Part shown: one piece after another, positions 1 to 9,205 of the stretch
How positions within the stretch are numbered: position 1 is the stretch's first letter
How the letters are laid out: every line of letters begins with the position of its first letter
NCBI GenBank assembly: GCA_900472485.1
Contig: UCII01000005.1
Coordinates: 124,001-188,000 of the forward strand
DNA from: Hyphomicrobiales bacterium
GTDB lineage: Bacteria; Pseudomonadota; Alphaproteobacteria; Rhizobiales; Rhizobiaceae
Direction of reading: 5' to 3'
DNA: 64,000 bases
The notes under the pieces: generated by a model
The model's input: only the letters and a program-made list of their open reading frames with translations
Databases searched by the model: none
What the model was told of the DNA's origin: nothing
Position numbers and translations under genes: made by a program

Positions 1-201
1 GGGAATGCCGATCTTGTTCAGATGGCTGAAAATATACTCGCAGATGCGATTGTTCAGAACGCCCTTGCCATCTATGACTTCGTGCTTCTTCTTGTTGAAG
101 GCGGTGGCGTCGTCCTTGAAGAACTGGATCAGCGTGCCCGGCTCAGGTCCTTCATAAAGGATCTTGGCCTTGCCCTCGTAAATACGGCGGCGACGGTTCA
201 T
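1..201 (-). CDS. purC: SAICAR synthase, N-terminal part (cut by window edge)
   Basis: Phosphoribosylaminoimidazole-succinocarboxamide synthase, which joins aspartate to CAIR in purine biosynthesis. Only the first 67 codons are in the window; the gene runs off the left edge. The reading frame starts [18 protein letters not shown] and continues with the family's [17 protein letters not shown] and NNRISEYIFSHL blocks, which belong to the ATP-binding N-terminal lobe. The ATG is at 201-199. purB lies 2.4 kb away on the same strand, but three other genes separate them, so no shared operon is evident. Confidence 0.95.
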   Translation of the reverse strand, partial: MNRRRRIYEGKAKILYEGPEPGTLIQFFKDDATAFNKKKHEVIDGKGVLNNRICEYIFSHLNKIGIP

Positions 202-467
202 TGGTATTGTTCTCTGTCTTTGGCGCTCATGGGACAGCGCAAGTGGATCGTATGTGGGCGTCCCCATAACGGATAAGAAGCGAATTCACAATCCGCCTGC
301 GCCTCCTTCCTTGGAATTCCGGCCTTAGCGGGATGCCAATGCCAGATTCGGGGTCCAGTCATGACCTGTTTTACAGGTTTTTATCTGATGATGGAATGAA
401 GGCGCCCTGTACTTCACAGGCTAGTGAGGCGAGGCATGCCTCTATCCATGATCATTTAGCGATGATA
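202..467. other. intergenic region upstream of purC
   Basis: 266 bases between the purC start and the stop of the neighbouring hydrolase, both on the minus strand. It must hold the purC promoter, but I cannot single out convincing -35/-10 boxes. Two small dyads are visible: a 6-bp stem with a 3-nt loop followed by five T on the plus strand (364-382) and a 12-bp palindrome GAGGCATGCCTC (431-442). No gene on the plus strand precedes the first one, so its role is unclear. Confidence 0.4.
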
Positions 468-1022
468 CTACGGCTTCAGCTGGCTGAGAAACTTTGCAAA
501 GACCATCGTGCCCTCCGGCCAGGGGCCGTGACCGGATTCGGTGTTGATATGGCCAGCTTCGCCGGCATCGATCAGCATCGAACCCCAGCTATTGGCGATA
601 TCGTCCGCATGCTCGTAGCTGCCGAAGGGATCGTTGCGGCTGGCAATCGTGATCGACGGAAATGGCAGGGGATCGCGCGGATAGGGGCCGAACGTCATCA
701 GATGCTTCGGCCGGATGTCGGGATTGGCGACATCGGGCGGTGCGACGAAGAATGCGCCTGCGACCTTATTGCGGAAATGCGGGATTGCATGGATCACCGA
801 GGGTACGCCGAGGGAGTGCGCGACCAGCACGACGGGCTTGTCCGACGCATTCACTTCTTCCGCAATGCGGGCCACCCAATCGTCGCGCACGGGCTTCGAC
901 CATTCCGCCTGTTCCACGCGCCGTGCGGTCGAGAGCTTCTGCTCCCAGCGCGTCTGCCAGTGGTCGGGGCCGGAATTCGTGTAGCCGGGAATGATGAGGA
1001 TGTTTGCGTCGGAGGCTTTCAT
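468..1022 (-). CDS. RBBP9/YdeN-type serine hydrolase
   Basis: A 184-residue alpha/beta hydrolase of the RBBP9/YdeN family. The protein starts MKASDANILIIPGYTNSGPDHWQ, and the early GYTNSGPDHWQ block is typical of the family. The nucleophile elbow reads VVLVAHSLG, so the serine sits in HSLG rather than a strict GxSxG. An aspartate in ASRNDPFGS and the histidine in ESGHGPWPEG complete the expected triad. The open frame extends upstream to 1322, but the ATG at 1022 gives the family's usual length. The substrate is unknown. It stands alone between purC and a divergent membrane-protein gene. Confidence 0.85.
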   Translation of the reverse strand: MKASDANILIIPGYTNSGPDHWQTRWEQKLSTARRVEQAEWSKPVRDDWVARIAEEVNASDKPVVLVAHSLGVPSVIHAIPHFRNKVAGAFFVAPPDVANPDIRPKHLMTFGPYPRDPLPFPSITIASRNDPFGSYEHADDIANSWGSMLIDAGEAGHINTESGHGPWPEGTMVFAKFLSQLKP

Positions 1023-1190
1023 GATTTCGCCGATGTGGAAAAGGGGAACCCAACTGTCAAGGGAAAAGGCGACAATTGCGGCAAAATTTGCTAGGATTGC
1101 CGTTGCCGGTAGCGAATGACGATGTCGGCGACCCGTTTTGCCGCCATCCAGCACCGCCAACCGAGCACCACGGTTGAGGAGGAGAGCATT

Positions 1191-1991
1191 ATGACGGCCT
1201 TTCACGTCATGGTTGGAGCAGACCACACTTTTACGCGTCCCGCCATCCGTAAGATCGCTATCGCCGATCTCGTCGATGCCCTGAAAATGGGACTGGACGA
1301 TTTCAGCGAAAAACCATCCCATTATGTCTTCCTGTGCCTAATGTATCCGATTGCCGGCATCGCCCTGGCGATCTGGAGCACCGACCAGAATCTGCTGCCA
1401 TTGCTGTTTCCGCTGATGTCCGGTTTTGCCCTGCTTGGACCCTTGGCCGCGATCGGCCTCTATGAGATCAGCAGGCGGCGGGAAAAGGGGCTGGATACGT
1501 CGTGGAGCCATGCGTTCGACGTGCGCTTCTCATCAGCCTTGCCGTCGATCATTGTTGCCGGCCTCATGCTGTTCGGCCTGTTCATCGTCTGGCTCTTCGT
1601 GGCGAGGAATATCTATTTCATCTATTTTGGCGATGGTGTTCCCCCGACGCTTCCATCCTTCGTGTCGAGCGTACTGACGACGCGGGAAGGCATGGCCATG
1701 ATGCTTTGGGGCGATCTGATCGGCTTTGTCTTTGCGCTCGTGGCCCTGGCGACCACTGTCGTTGCGTTCCAGCTGCTGTTGGACCGTGACATCGGTGTCG
1801 TCGCCGCGATCGATGCGAGTATCCGGGCGACGCTGACCAATCCGGTGCCCATCGCCGTCTGGGGCTTGATCGTGGCGGCGCTGCTCGTCATCGGCACCAT
1901 CCCGATCTTTGCCGGGCTGGCGGTCGTCATGCCGATCCTCGGCCATGCATCCTGGCATCTCTATCGCAAGCTGATTGTGACTGAAAGCTAG
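1191..1991 (+). CDS. DUF2189 family integral membrane protein
   Basis: A 266-residue polytopic membrane protein resembling the DUF2189 family, function unknown. About six hydrophobic segments follow a short soluble N-terminus (MTAFHVMVGADHTF); the conserved opening IRKIAIADLVDALKMGLDDF and the FSEKPSHYVFLC block are family features. I chose the ATG at 1191 because GAGGAGGAGAG lies just upstream at a suitable distance; an in-frame ATG at 1116 would add 25 residues but has no ribosome binding site. The gene is divergent from the hydrolase and followed by another small membrane protein on the same strand. Confidence 0.8.
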   Translation: MTAFHVMVGADHTFTRPAIRKIAIADLVDALKMGLDDFSEKPSHYVFLCLMYPIAGIALAIWSTDQNLLPLLFPLMSGFALLGPLAAIGLYEISRRREKGLDTSWSHAFDVRFSSALPSIIVAGLMLFGLFIVWLFVARNIYFIYFGDGVPPTLPSFVSSVLTTREGMAMMLWGDLIGFVFALVALATTVVAFQLLLDRDIGVVAAIDASIRATLTNPVPIAVWGLIVAALLVIGTIPIFAGLAVVMPILGHASWHLYRKLIVTES

Positions 1992-2076
1992 ACCAAGCCG
2001 GCATAGGCGGAAGCCTGCATCATTGGAACCGCGGGGCGGTTTTCACGTTGATCCGCATCATAAGGAGATGCGGATC

Positions 2077-2592
2077 ATGGCGCGGCTTACTCATATTTTC
2101 ACCCGTTTCGCAGTCGTGGTTTCGGAATGGACCGGCAAGCCGGCCATTTTCGTGCTGGCGCTGCTTTCGGTGGTTCTTTGGGGAGCCACCGGGCCGATCT
2201 TCGGTTACTCCGACACATGGCAGCTGGTCATCAACACCAGCACGACGATCGTCACCTTCCTGATGGTTTTTCTGCTCCAGAATGCACAGACGCGCGATAC
2301 GCGGGCCATCCAGGCCAAGCTCAACGAACTTATTCTGACGAGCGCGGCCGAGAACCGCTTCATCGGGATCGAAAATCTTGACGAAGAGGATTTGAAGCAC
2401 CTCGACCGGCTGGTCGAAAAGGCGGCAAAGCGCGAACCTGAACAACATCAGGGCAAGGCTGGCGAGAGCATCGAGCATAATCGCGCTATCGCGGCCACAT
2501 CCGCCAGCAACAGAAAAAGGCGGCGCGTCAGCCGCACCGCCTCAAGCAAAGCAAAATCGGAAACGGAAAACTCTAGCCGAAAACCCGCTTGA
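2077..2592 (+). CDS. low-affinity iron permease-like small membrane protein
   Basis: A 171-residue protein with two membrane segments near residues 20-40 and 48-70, then a charged cytoplasmic tail. The FAVVVSEWTGKPAIFVLAL and FGYSDTWQLVINTSTTIVTFLMVFLLQNAQ-type blocks match the low-affinity iron permease/DUF family (PF04120), although bacterial members have not generally been shown to transport iron. An AAGGAG at 2062-2067 is 9 nt before the ATG at 2077. The last 60 residues are rich in Lys, Arg and Ser and poorly conserved in character. The 3' end overlaps the convergent purB by 20 bp. Confidence 0.8.
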   Translation: MARLTHIFTRFAVVVSEWTGKPAIFVLALLSVVLWGATGPIFGYSDTWQLVINTSTTIVTFLMVFLLQNAQTRDTRAIQAKLNELILTSAAENRFIGIENLDEEDLKHLDRLVEKAAKREPEQHQGKAGESIEHNRAIAATSASNRKRRRVSRTASSKAKSETENSSRKPA

Positions 2593-3874
2593 AGATCGTG
2601 TCGACATGCTTGGTGTGATAGCCAAGGTCGAACTTTTCGCGGATATCTGCTTCCGAGAGAGCCGCACGCACTTCCTGGTCGGCCAGCAGTTCCTCGAGGA
2701 AGTCCTTGCCTTCCTCCCAAACCTTCATGGCGTTGCGCTGGACGAGCCGATAGGAATCCTCGCGGGAGACGCCGGCCTGGGTCAGCGCCAGCAGCACGCG
2801 CTGCGAATGAACAAGTCCACGGAACTTGTTCAGATTCTTCATCATATTGTCCGGATAAACGAGCAGTTTGTCGATGACGCTTGTCATCCGGGCCAGCGCG
2901 AAATCGAGAGTGACGGTTGCGTCCGGGCCGATCATGCGTTCGACGGAGGAGTGCGAGATATCGCGTTCGTGCCAGAGAGCGACATTCTCCATAGCCGGGA
3001 TCGAATAGGAGCGGACCATGCGGGCGAGGCCCGTCAGGTTTTCCGTCAGTACCGGATTGCGCTTGTGCGGCATGGCGGAAGAGCCCTTCTGGCCGGGAGA
3101 GAAATATTCTTCGGCTTCCAGAACTTCTGTGCGCTGCAGATGGCGGATTTCGGTGGCGAGACGTTCAATCGAGGAGGCGACGACACCAAGCGTGGCGAAG
3201 AACATTGCGTGACGGTCGCGCGGGATGACCTGCGTCGAGACCGGCTCCGGCTTCAGGCCGAGGGCTGCTGCGACATGCTCTTCGACGCGTGGGTCGATAT
3301 TGGCGAAGGTGCCGACGGCGCCGGAGATCGCGCAGGTGGCGACTTCCTCGCGGGCTGCGATCAGGCGCTGCTTGCAGCGCTCGAATTCGGCATAGGCGAG
3401 CGCCAGCTTGACGCCGAAGGTGGTGGGTTCGGCATGGATGCCATGCGAACGGCCGATGGTGACGGTGTCCTTATGCTCGAAGGCACGGCGCTTCAGGGCT
3501 TCCAGCAGCTTGTCAATATCGGCGATGAGCAGGTCGCTGGCGCGCACGAGCTGGACGTTGAAGCAGGTATCGAGCACGTCCGAGGAGGTCATGCCCTGGT
3601 GGACGAAGCGGGCGTCCGGCCCGACGATTTCGGCAAGATGCGTCAGGAAGGCGATGACATCGTGCTTGGTAACGGCTTCGATCTCGTCGATGCGGGCAAC
3701 GTCGAACGTGGCCTTGCCACCCTTTTCCCAAATGGTATCCGCCGCTGACTTCGGAATGACGCCGAGCGCGGCCAGCGCATCACAGGCATGGGCCTCGATC
3801 TCGAACCAGATACGGAATTTGGTTTCGGGAGACCAGATGGCGACCATTTCCGGTCGGGAGTAGCGCGGGATCAT
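2573..3874 (-). CDS. purB: adenylosuccinate lyase
   Basis: A 433-residue enzyme that cleaves SAICAR and adenylosuccinate to release fumarate, acting twice in purine biosynthesis. It begins MIPRYSRPEMVAIWSPETKF and carries the fumarase/aspartase superfamily signature GSSAMPHKRNP, the TSSDVLDTCFNVQL block and the catalytic-histidine segment IGRSHGIHAEP. The frame is open further upstream, but this ATG gives the normal family length. Its 3' end overlaps the convergent iron-permease-like gene by 20 bp. Confidence 0.97.
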   Translation of the reverse strand: MIPRYSRPEMVAIWSPETKFRIWFEIEAHACDALAALGVIPKSAADTIWEKGGKATFDVARIDEIEAVTKHDVIAFLTHLAEIVGPDARFVHQGMTSSDVLDTCFNVQLVRASDLLIADIDKLLEALKRRAFEHKDTVTIGRSHGIHAEPTTFGVKLALAYAEFERCKQRLIAAREEVATCAISGAVGTFANIDPRVEEHVAAALGLKPEPVSTQVIPRDRHAMFFATLGVVASSIERLATEIRHLQRTEVLEAEEYFSPGQKGSSAMPHKRNPVLTENLTGLARMVRSYSIPAMENVALWHERDISHSSVERMIGPDATVTLDFALARMTSVIDKLLVYPDNMMKNLNKFRGLVHSQRVLLALTQAGVSREDSYRLVQRNAMKVWEEGKDFLEELLADQEVRAALSEADIREKFDLGYHTKHVDTIFKRVFG

Positions 3875-3976
3875 AGGCTCAAAGCTTTCTTGGCTGACGG
3901 AAAGGGAAAACTCGGCGCCCCCATAACAAAGACGGGCGGCAATCACAATGTTTCAGAGGCACAATGTTTCAGGGCC

Positions 3977-4501
3977 TCAATCTCTCTGCCGCGCAAGATA
4001 GGCCGAAACAACGATCAGGCATAGCAGGCCGAGCGGCAAAAACAGGGCGAGGCCGAGGACGGCGAACTGGTAGACGGCGCTGGCGCCGGTGAACAGGAAC
4101 TGGAAGATCCAGATGAGCGAGCCGAATGGTGCATGCCAGCGCGAATAGAACCAACGATAGTCCATGGCGAAAAGGAAGGCTGTCATCGCGGCGGTGCCTA
4201 CGGAGAGGGCCAGAAAGAAGGCGGTAAAACGCGCGCTGGTCGGCCGCTGGCGGGCAAAACGCTGAGTGAGCGGCACAAGGATGAGCCAGGAGAGGGCGCC
4301 GCCGAAGAAGTAGATGAGGGTAAGCGCGCCAAGATGGCTCGTCAGTAGCCCGTTGCGCAAATAGAGCGCCGCGATCGCCGAGGCGGCCATGGCCGCACCC
4401 CAGCAGATCGCACTGCCCAGAACTTCAAGGCAATGCGAGGCGACGGTCCGTATCCGGCCCGTCGTCGCGATGAAGGCGTTGGTCGGGTTAGTTTGATCCA
4501 A
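3977..4501 (-). CDS. hypothetical four-to-five-helix membrane protein
   Basis: About 174 residues with four or five hydrophobic segments, including [35 protein letters not shown] and [21 protein letters not shown] do not recognise a family. No ATG is well placed: a TTG at 4501 overlapping the end of rpe by 14 bp is the most economical start, whereas the only upstream ATG (4606) would lie inside rpe. The overlap suggests translational coupling to rpe on the same strand. It is a weakly conserved type of protein, so the start is uncertain. Confidence 0.65.
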   Translation of the reverse strand: MDQTNPTNAFIATTGRIRTVASHCLEVLGSAICWGAAMAASAIAALYLRNGLLTSHLGALTLIYFFGGALSWLILVPLTQRFARQRPTSARFTAFFLALSVGTAAMTAFLFAMDYRWFYSRWHAPFGSLIWIFQFLFTGASAVYQFAVLGLALFLPLGLLCLIVVSAYLARQRD

Positions 4502-5174
4502 TGCGGCCTCGTTCGGCCGCCGCCCGGAGATCGCCGATCGTCTGCCTGTAGGCCTCGACCGATTCGCCCTTGAAGATCGCCGAACCGGCGACGAGGACGT
4601 TAGCACCGGAAGCGGTGATCAGGGGGGCCGTTTCAACGGAGACGCCGCCATCGACTTCCAGTTCGATCGGACGGTCACCGATCAGGGACTTGGCGTTGTG
4701 GATCTTGTCGGCCATGGCAGGGATGAACTTCTGGCCGCCAAAGCCCGGATTGACCGACATGATCAGGATCAGGTCGATATCGTCGAGCACGTTTTCCAGC
4801 ACGGAAAGCGGGGTTGCCGGATTGAGGGTGACGCCGACCTTCTTGCCGAGATGGCGGATCGTCTGCAGCGAGCGATGCAGATGCACGCCGGCTTCGGCAT
4901 GGACCGTGATGCGGTCGCAGCCGGCCTTGGCGAAGGCTTCGAGATAGGGATCGGCCGGCGAGATCATCAGATGGCAGTCGAAAGTGGCTGTCGTGTAAGG
5001 GCGCAGCGCTTTGATGACATCGGCGCCGAAGGAGATGTTCGGCACGAAATGGCCGTCCATGACATCGAGATGGATCCAATCGGCGCCGGCTTCGGTCACA
5101 TCCTTGACCTCCTGCCCGAGCTTGGCGAAGTCGGCAGCGAGAATGGAAGGGGCAATGCGGATCGGCAAGGTCAT
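4488..5174 (-). CDS. rpe: ribulose-phosphate 3-epimerase
   Basis: A 228-residue TIM-barrel enzyme interconverting ribulose 5-phosphate and xylulose 5-phosphate in the pentose phosphate and Calvin-type pathways. Visible signatures are [14 protein letters not shown] at the N-terminus, [18 protein letters not shown] with metal-binding His and Asp, the CHLMI histidine, [12 protein letters not shown], and EVDGGVS near the C-terminus. GGAG precedes the ATG at 5174. A small membrane-protein gene overlaps its 3' end, and a periplasmic binding protein gene lies upstream on the same strand. Confidence 0.97.
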   Translation of the reverse strand: MTLPIRIAPSILAADFAKLGQEVKDVTEAGADWIHLDVMDGHFVPNISFGADVIKALRPYTTATFDCHLMISPADPYLEAFAKAGCDRITVHAEAGVHLHRSLQTIRHLGKKVGVTLNPATPLSVLENVLDDIDLILIMSVNPGFGGQKFIPAMADKIHNAKSLIGDRPIELEVDGGVSVETAPLITASGANVLVAGSAIFKGESVEAYRQTIGDLRAAAERGRIGSN

Positions 5175-5255
5175 GGGTAGCTGAGCTCCAACTGATTATT
5201 TCGCGCCTGGATTACCACCGCTGCAACGGGCAAACAACCGCCAGAACGGCTTGCC

Positions 5256-6335
5256 TCAGTTCGATGGCGTCACCGGCACGAAGGCATTGCCCCGCCATTC
5301 CAGCAGGCGATAGGGGTTTTCGGTCAATTCGTGGTTCTTTCCGAACGAGATAGGGCCGATCATTGTCTGGAAAACCGTTCCCATGAGCTTTTCGGCAATG
5401 GGTTTATTGTCCGCCTTGGCGCCGTCCGCGGCCTGGCTGGCGATCTGAGCCGCTGCTGCGGCCGGCAGGGTATAGCCGTCGGGTTCGATACCGCCCGCAC
5501 GCATCGCCTGTACCGTAGACTGGGCTGCCGGCAGGCTGGTATAATCGGGTAGCGCAATCGCCTGCACACCCTCCAGCAAGGGAAGGGGCTGATCTGCTGC
5601 GCGCATGGCGTCGCCGCCCATCAGGACCAGCGGGATGTTCTCGTTCTTCGCGTCGCGGGCAATTACGGCGACATCGCTGCGGTCGCCGCCGACGAAGACG
5701 CGAGTTGCGCCCGCTTTCTTCAGACGGCGTACAAGCGCGATCTGCTGGTCCTGGCCGGGACGGTACGTATCGGTGAAAACGGGCTTCAGCCCCTTTTCCT
5801 CCAGTGCGTTGCGGATAGCGCCGACCAATTCGCGGCCGTGTATCGTGCCGTCATCGATCAGCGCCATCGGTTCCGCAGCCCAATTTTTCAGGATGGTATC
5901 GATCGCCACGGCCGCCTCGGCGCTATCGACCGGCGCCAGGCGAAAGAGCGGCCAACCATTTTTCAACGCGTCTTCCATGAGGATGCGCGAGCGCACGGAA
6001 ACGGTGATGACGGGAATGCCGGCATCCTTGAGGCGCGGTAGCGCGCCCTCCAGGGTCTCTGTGCAGAGAAAGCCGATTGCAACTTGTGCTTTGGCAGCCA
6101 CCAGCGCTTCAGCGGCGGCTCGTCCGCCATCCTCCGTGCAAGGCTCGTTGACCACGGTGGCCGTATCCTTTTGGGCCTGGATCTCGAAATTTGCGCCGGC
6201 GGTTATCTCCGCTCCGAGCGTTGCGAAATTACCGTCCTGCGGTGCAACCACGCCGATGTGAATTCCTGCGGCATAGCTGCTGCCGGCCGCCGAAAGCAGC
6301 GCAAGCAGGAGCGGAAGGCGACGCAGAACGTTCAT
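5256..6335 (-). CDS. LivJ/LivK-type periplasmic ligand-binding protein
   Basis: A 359-residue type 1 periplasmic binding protein of the branched-chain amino acid (HAAT) group. A signal peptide MNVLRRLPLLLALLSAAGSS ends at SYA-AG, followed by IHIGVVAPQDGNFATLG, the usual first strand with the ligand-contacting loop, and a typical two-lobe layout (VFVGGDRSDVAVIARDAK, VLMGGDAMRAADQ). No permease or ATPase genes are adjacent, so it is either an orphan receptor or pairs with a transporter elsewhere. The ligand cannot be inferred from the sequence. Confidence 0.85.
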   Translation of the reverse strand: MNVLRRLPLLLALLSAAGSSYAAGIHIGVVAPQDGNFATLGAEITAGANFEIQAQKDTATVVNEPCTEDGGRAAAEALVAAKAQVAIGFLCTETLEGALPRLKDAGIPVITVSVRSRILMEDALKNGWPLFRLAPVDSAEAAVAIDTILKNWAAEPMALIDDGTIHGRELVGAIRNALEEKGLKPVFTDTYRPGQDQQIALVRRLKKAGATRVFVGGDRSDVAVIARDAKNENIPLVLMGGDAMRAADQPLPLLEGVQAIALPDYTSLPAAQSTVQAMRAGGIEPDGYTLPAAAAAQIASQAADGAKADNKPIAEKLMGTVFQTMIGPISFGKNHELTENPYRLLEWRGNAFVPVTPSN

Positions 6336-6503
6336 CGATGGAGTATCCCGGACAATTTTCCTGCCTTATTTATCCGTCTGCGAGGCATCGTCAAAGAAAA
6401 AGCAGCAAAATCGCTCTGTTTTCAATAATGCTATTGTAGAAAAGCTAACACCTGACCGTCATATAGAATGTTAGGCGAGCACGACTCAATAAAGGAGACG
6501 GTG

Positions 6504-6998
6504 GTGCTAGACAGGCAGCGTATGGACCCGGCGCTTTATCGCGATGCCATGAGCCGTTATGCGGGGCATGTGCAACTGGTGACGACGGCGCTCGGTGCGG
6601 AGCGACGGGGCGTCACGATCACAGCCGCTTGCTCGGTGTCGGATAGCCCGGCGACGGTTCTGATCTGCCTCAACAACAGCAACGAGAAAAACGAGATCTT
6701 CTTCAAAAGCGGCGTCTTCGCTCTGAATACGCTCGGCGCGGATCATCAAGCCCTGGCCGATGCCTTTTCCGGCAAGACGCAGCTGACCGTCGATGAGCGC
6801 TTCGCTGCCGGCAAGTTCGAGACGCTGGCGACGGGTGCGCCGGTGCTTGCCGATGCTCTTGCCGCCTTCGATTGCCGCGTGCTCGAGATCAAGCAGGCCT
6901 CCACGCACAACATCATCTTTGGCGAAGTGATGGCCATACGCTACAGCGAACCGAAGCCGGCATTGCTCTATATGAACCGGGGCTATCACACGCTATAA
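6504..6998 (+). CDS. flavin reductase domain protein (RutF/HpaC-like)
   Basis: A 164-residue flavin reductase-like protein that would supply reduced FMN/FAD to a partner oxygenase or bind flavin itself. Family blocks are YAGHVQLVTTALGAERRGVT, the CSVSDSPATVLICLN flavin-binding strand, and FALNTLGADHQALADAFSG. AAGGAG at 6492-6497 favours the GTG at 6504 over the GTG at 6501 or the ATG at 6522. It is followed after 19 bp by the MoxR/CoxD gene, so it may be the first gene of the molybdoenzyme-accessory operon. Its partner is unknown. Confidence 0.82.
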   Translation: MLDRQRMDPALYRDAMSRYAGHVQLVTTALGAERRGVTITAACSVSDSPATVLICLNNSNEKNEIFFKSGVFALNTLGADHQALADAFSGKTQLTVDERFAAGKFETLATGAPVLADALAAFDCRVLEIKQASTHNIIFGEVMAIRYSEPKPALLYMNRGYHTL

Positions 6999-7017
6999 CC
7001 CCTGCAAGGGAGTTATC

Positions 7018-7947
7018 ATGGCGGATCAAACATTACCTTCGCTGCCGAGTTCGATCGATGAGACGATGGCGTTGCTCGGCGCCCATGACTATCTGGGCGG
7101 ACGCGCGCTCGGCACGGTTTTGTTTCTCGCATTGAAGATGAAGCGGCCGCTCTTTCTGGAGGGCGAGGCCGGCGTCGGCAAAACGGAGATCGCCAAGGTG
7201 CTCTCGAAGGCGCTTGACCGGCCGCTCATCCGGCTGCAGTGCTATGAAGGGCTGGATGTCTCCTCGGCCGTCTATGAATGGAACTATCCGGCGCAGATGC
7301 TGGAAATCCGTCTCGCGGAAGCCTCCGGTCTGACCGATCGCGACCGCATCGAGGCCGATATCTTCTCCGAGCGTTATCTGATTCGCCGGCCGGTGCTGCA
7401 GGCACTGTCGGCTGTTGGCGGTCGGGCGCCAGTCTTTCTGATTGATGAATTGGATCGCACCGACGAGGCTTTCGAGGCATTTCTGCTGGAGGTGCTGTCC
7501 GATTTTCAGGTGACGGTGCCGGAGCTCGGGACCATCCGGGCCGCCGAACCGCCCATCGTTATCATCACCACGAACCGGACACGCGAGGTGCATGACGCCT
7601 TGAAACGGCGCTGTCTCTATCATTGGGTCGATTATCCTGAGGCCGAGCAGGAGCTTGAGATCATCCGCCGCAAGGTGCCTGGCTGCAACGAAGCGCTATC
7701 GCGCCAGATCGTCGCCTATGTGCAGAGGCTGCGCATGATCGACCTTTTCAAGAACCCGGGTGTCGCCGAGACGATCGACTGGGCGACCGCCTTGACTGAA
7801 CTCGATCGGCTGGCGCTCGATCCGGAGACTGTTTCGGATACGCTTGGGACGTTGCTGAAATATCAGGACGATATCGCCCGTATTCAGGGCGCCGAAGGCA
7901 AGCGTGTGTTGGACGAAGTCAAATCCGAACTGCTGGCGGCGGGATGA
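7018..7947 (+). CDS. MoxR family AAA+ ATPase, CoxD-like
   Basis: A 309-residue AAA+ chaperone ATPase. The Walker A motif is GEAGVGKTE near residue 45, Walker B is VFLIDELDR near residue 142, and sensor 1 follows in IVIITTNRTRE. Together with the next gene it matches CoxD and CoxE, which in Oligotropha help build the copper-sulfur-molybdenum site of CO dehydrogenase. The next gene starts three bases after its stop codon, which indicates an operon. No coxMSL structural genes are in the window, so the client is probably another molybdenum hydroxylase. Confidence 0.9.
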   Translation: MADQTLPSLPSSIDETMALLGAHDYLGGRALGTVLFLALKMKRPLFLEGEAGVGKTEIAKVLSKALDRPLIRLQCYEGLDVSSAVYEWNYPAQMLEIRLAEASGLTDRDRIEADIFSERYLIRRPVLQALSAVGGRAPVFLIDELDRTDEAFEAFLLEVLSDFQVTVPELGTIRAAEPPIVIITTNRTREVHDALKRRCLYHWVDYPEAEQELEIIRRKVPGCNEALSRQIVAYVQRLRMIDLFKNPGVAETIDWATALTELDRLALDPETVSDTLGTLLKYQDDIARIQGAEGKRVLDEVKSELLAAG

Positions 7948-7950
7948 GCC

Positions 7951-9198
7951 ATGGAGCCGAGCGCTCAGGATGGCATCGTCGTTGCGCCGTCACCGGCCGG
8001 TGACGGGCGCCTGGCCGACAACATCGTGCTGTTCGGCCGGGTGTTGCGCAAGGCCGGGCTTAAGATCGGACCTGGGGCGATTGCCGATGCCATCGAGGCG
8101 GTCGAAGCGATCGGCATCGGTTCCCGCGAGGAATTTCACGCTGCCCTCTGTTCTATCTTCGTCAAGCGGCATGAGGATCTTGCCGTCTTCGACGAGGCGT
8201 TCCGGCTGTTCTGGCGCTCGCGCGATCTCGTTGCAAAGATGATCGCAATGATGTCGCCGGTTGCGCCCGACGACCGGCAGAAGGAAAAGCCGAAACCGGG
8301 CGAGAGCCGTGCAAGCGATGCCTTGCTCAGTGACCGCGATGAACGGCGTCCGCAGCGCGAGGCGCCCGATATCGAAATAGATTCGCGATTTACCAGCTCC
8401 GGCAGCGAGGTTCTGCGCTATCTGGATTTCGCCCAGATGTCGGCAGCGGAAATTGCCGTCGCCAAGAAGGAGTTGGGAAAGCTGCAATTGCCGCTGGACC
8501 GTGTGCGCACGCGACGTTTCGCGCCGTCTCGCACAGTGGCCAAGGTCGATCCGCGCGCCACAATGCGCTCGGCCCTGCGTACGGGAGGAGCGCTGATCCT
8601 TCCGCGCTTCCGGAAGCCGAAGGAAATCCAGCCGCCGCTGGTCGTGCTGGCCGATATCTCCGGTTCGATGAGCCAGTACACGCGTATCTTCCTGCATTTC
8701 CTGCACGTGCTCACCGAACGGCGGCGGCGTGTTCATACGTTTCTATTCGGAACGCGCCTTACCAACGTGACCAGGGCAATGCGCCACAAGGACCCGGATC
8801 AGGCGTTGGACGAATGTGCGGCTATTGTGCGCGACTGGTCGGGCGGGACGCGGATCGGCGAGACGCTGAAAGAGTTCAATAGACTATGGGCGCGCCGGGT
8901 GCTGGGGCAGGGCGCCATCGTGCTGTTGATCACCGATGGGCTGGAGCGCGAAGGCGTTGAGTTGCTCGCGCAAGAGATGGATCGCATGCATCGCTCCTGT
9001 CGGCGGCTGATCTGGCTCAATCCACTTTTGCGGTTCGAGGGTTTCGAGGCGCGCGCCCGCGGTGTAAAAGCGATGCTCCCGCATGTTGACGAATTCCGTC
9101 CCGTTCACAATCTATTATCTCTGGCCGATCTCGTATCGGCTCTCACCGCCGGCCGCGCAGATACCTATGATCCCAGGCGGTTTCTCGGCAAGCAATGA
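7951..9198 (+). CDS. VWA domain protein, CoxE-like
   Basis: A 415-residue protein whose C-terminal half is a von Willebrand factor A domain with a MIDAS motif ADISGSMSQ near residue 232 (DxSxS). The N-terminal half is helical and charged, as in CoxE. It is the expected partner of the MoxR ATPase encoded just upstream: such pairs act in cofactor insertion or complex remodelling. It is followed eight bases later by the first XdhC gene. Length and order match the coxD-coxE arrangement of CO dehydrogenase clusters. Confidence 0.88.
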   Translation: MEPSAQDGIVVAPSPAGDGRLADNIVLFGRVLRKAGLKIGPGAIADAIEAVEAIGIGSREEFHAALCSIFVKRHEDLAVFDEAFRLFWRSRDLVAKMIAMMSPVAPDDRQKEKPKPGESRASDALLSDRDERRPQREAPDIEIDSRFTSSGSEVLRYLDFAQMSAAEIAVAKKELGKLQLPLDRVRTRRFAPSRTVAKVDPRATMRSALRTGGALILPRFRKPKEIQPPLVVLADISGSMSQYTRIFLHFLHVLTERRRRVHTFLFGTRLTNVTRAMRHKDPDQALDECAAIVRDWSGGTRIGETLKEFNRLWARRVLGQGAIVLLITDGLEREGVELLAQEMDRMHRSCRRLIWLNPLLRFEGFEARARGVKAMLPHVDEFRPVHNLLSLADLVSALTAGRADTYDPRRFLGKQ

Positions 9199-9205
9199 GG
9201 CTCCG

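Noticed and set aside
431..442. A 12-bp palindrome upstream of purC
   Set aside because: Too short to assign as an operator without a second copy or known regulator.
2606..3748. A 380-codon open frame on the plus strand antisense to purB
   Set aside because: It lies fully opposite purB, whose product is recognised by its signature motif. Such antisense frames are common in high-GC DNA; its translation shows no family and it has no ribosome site.
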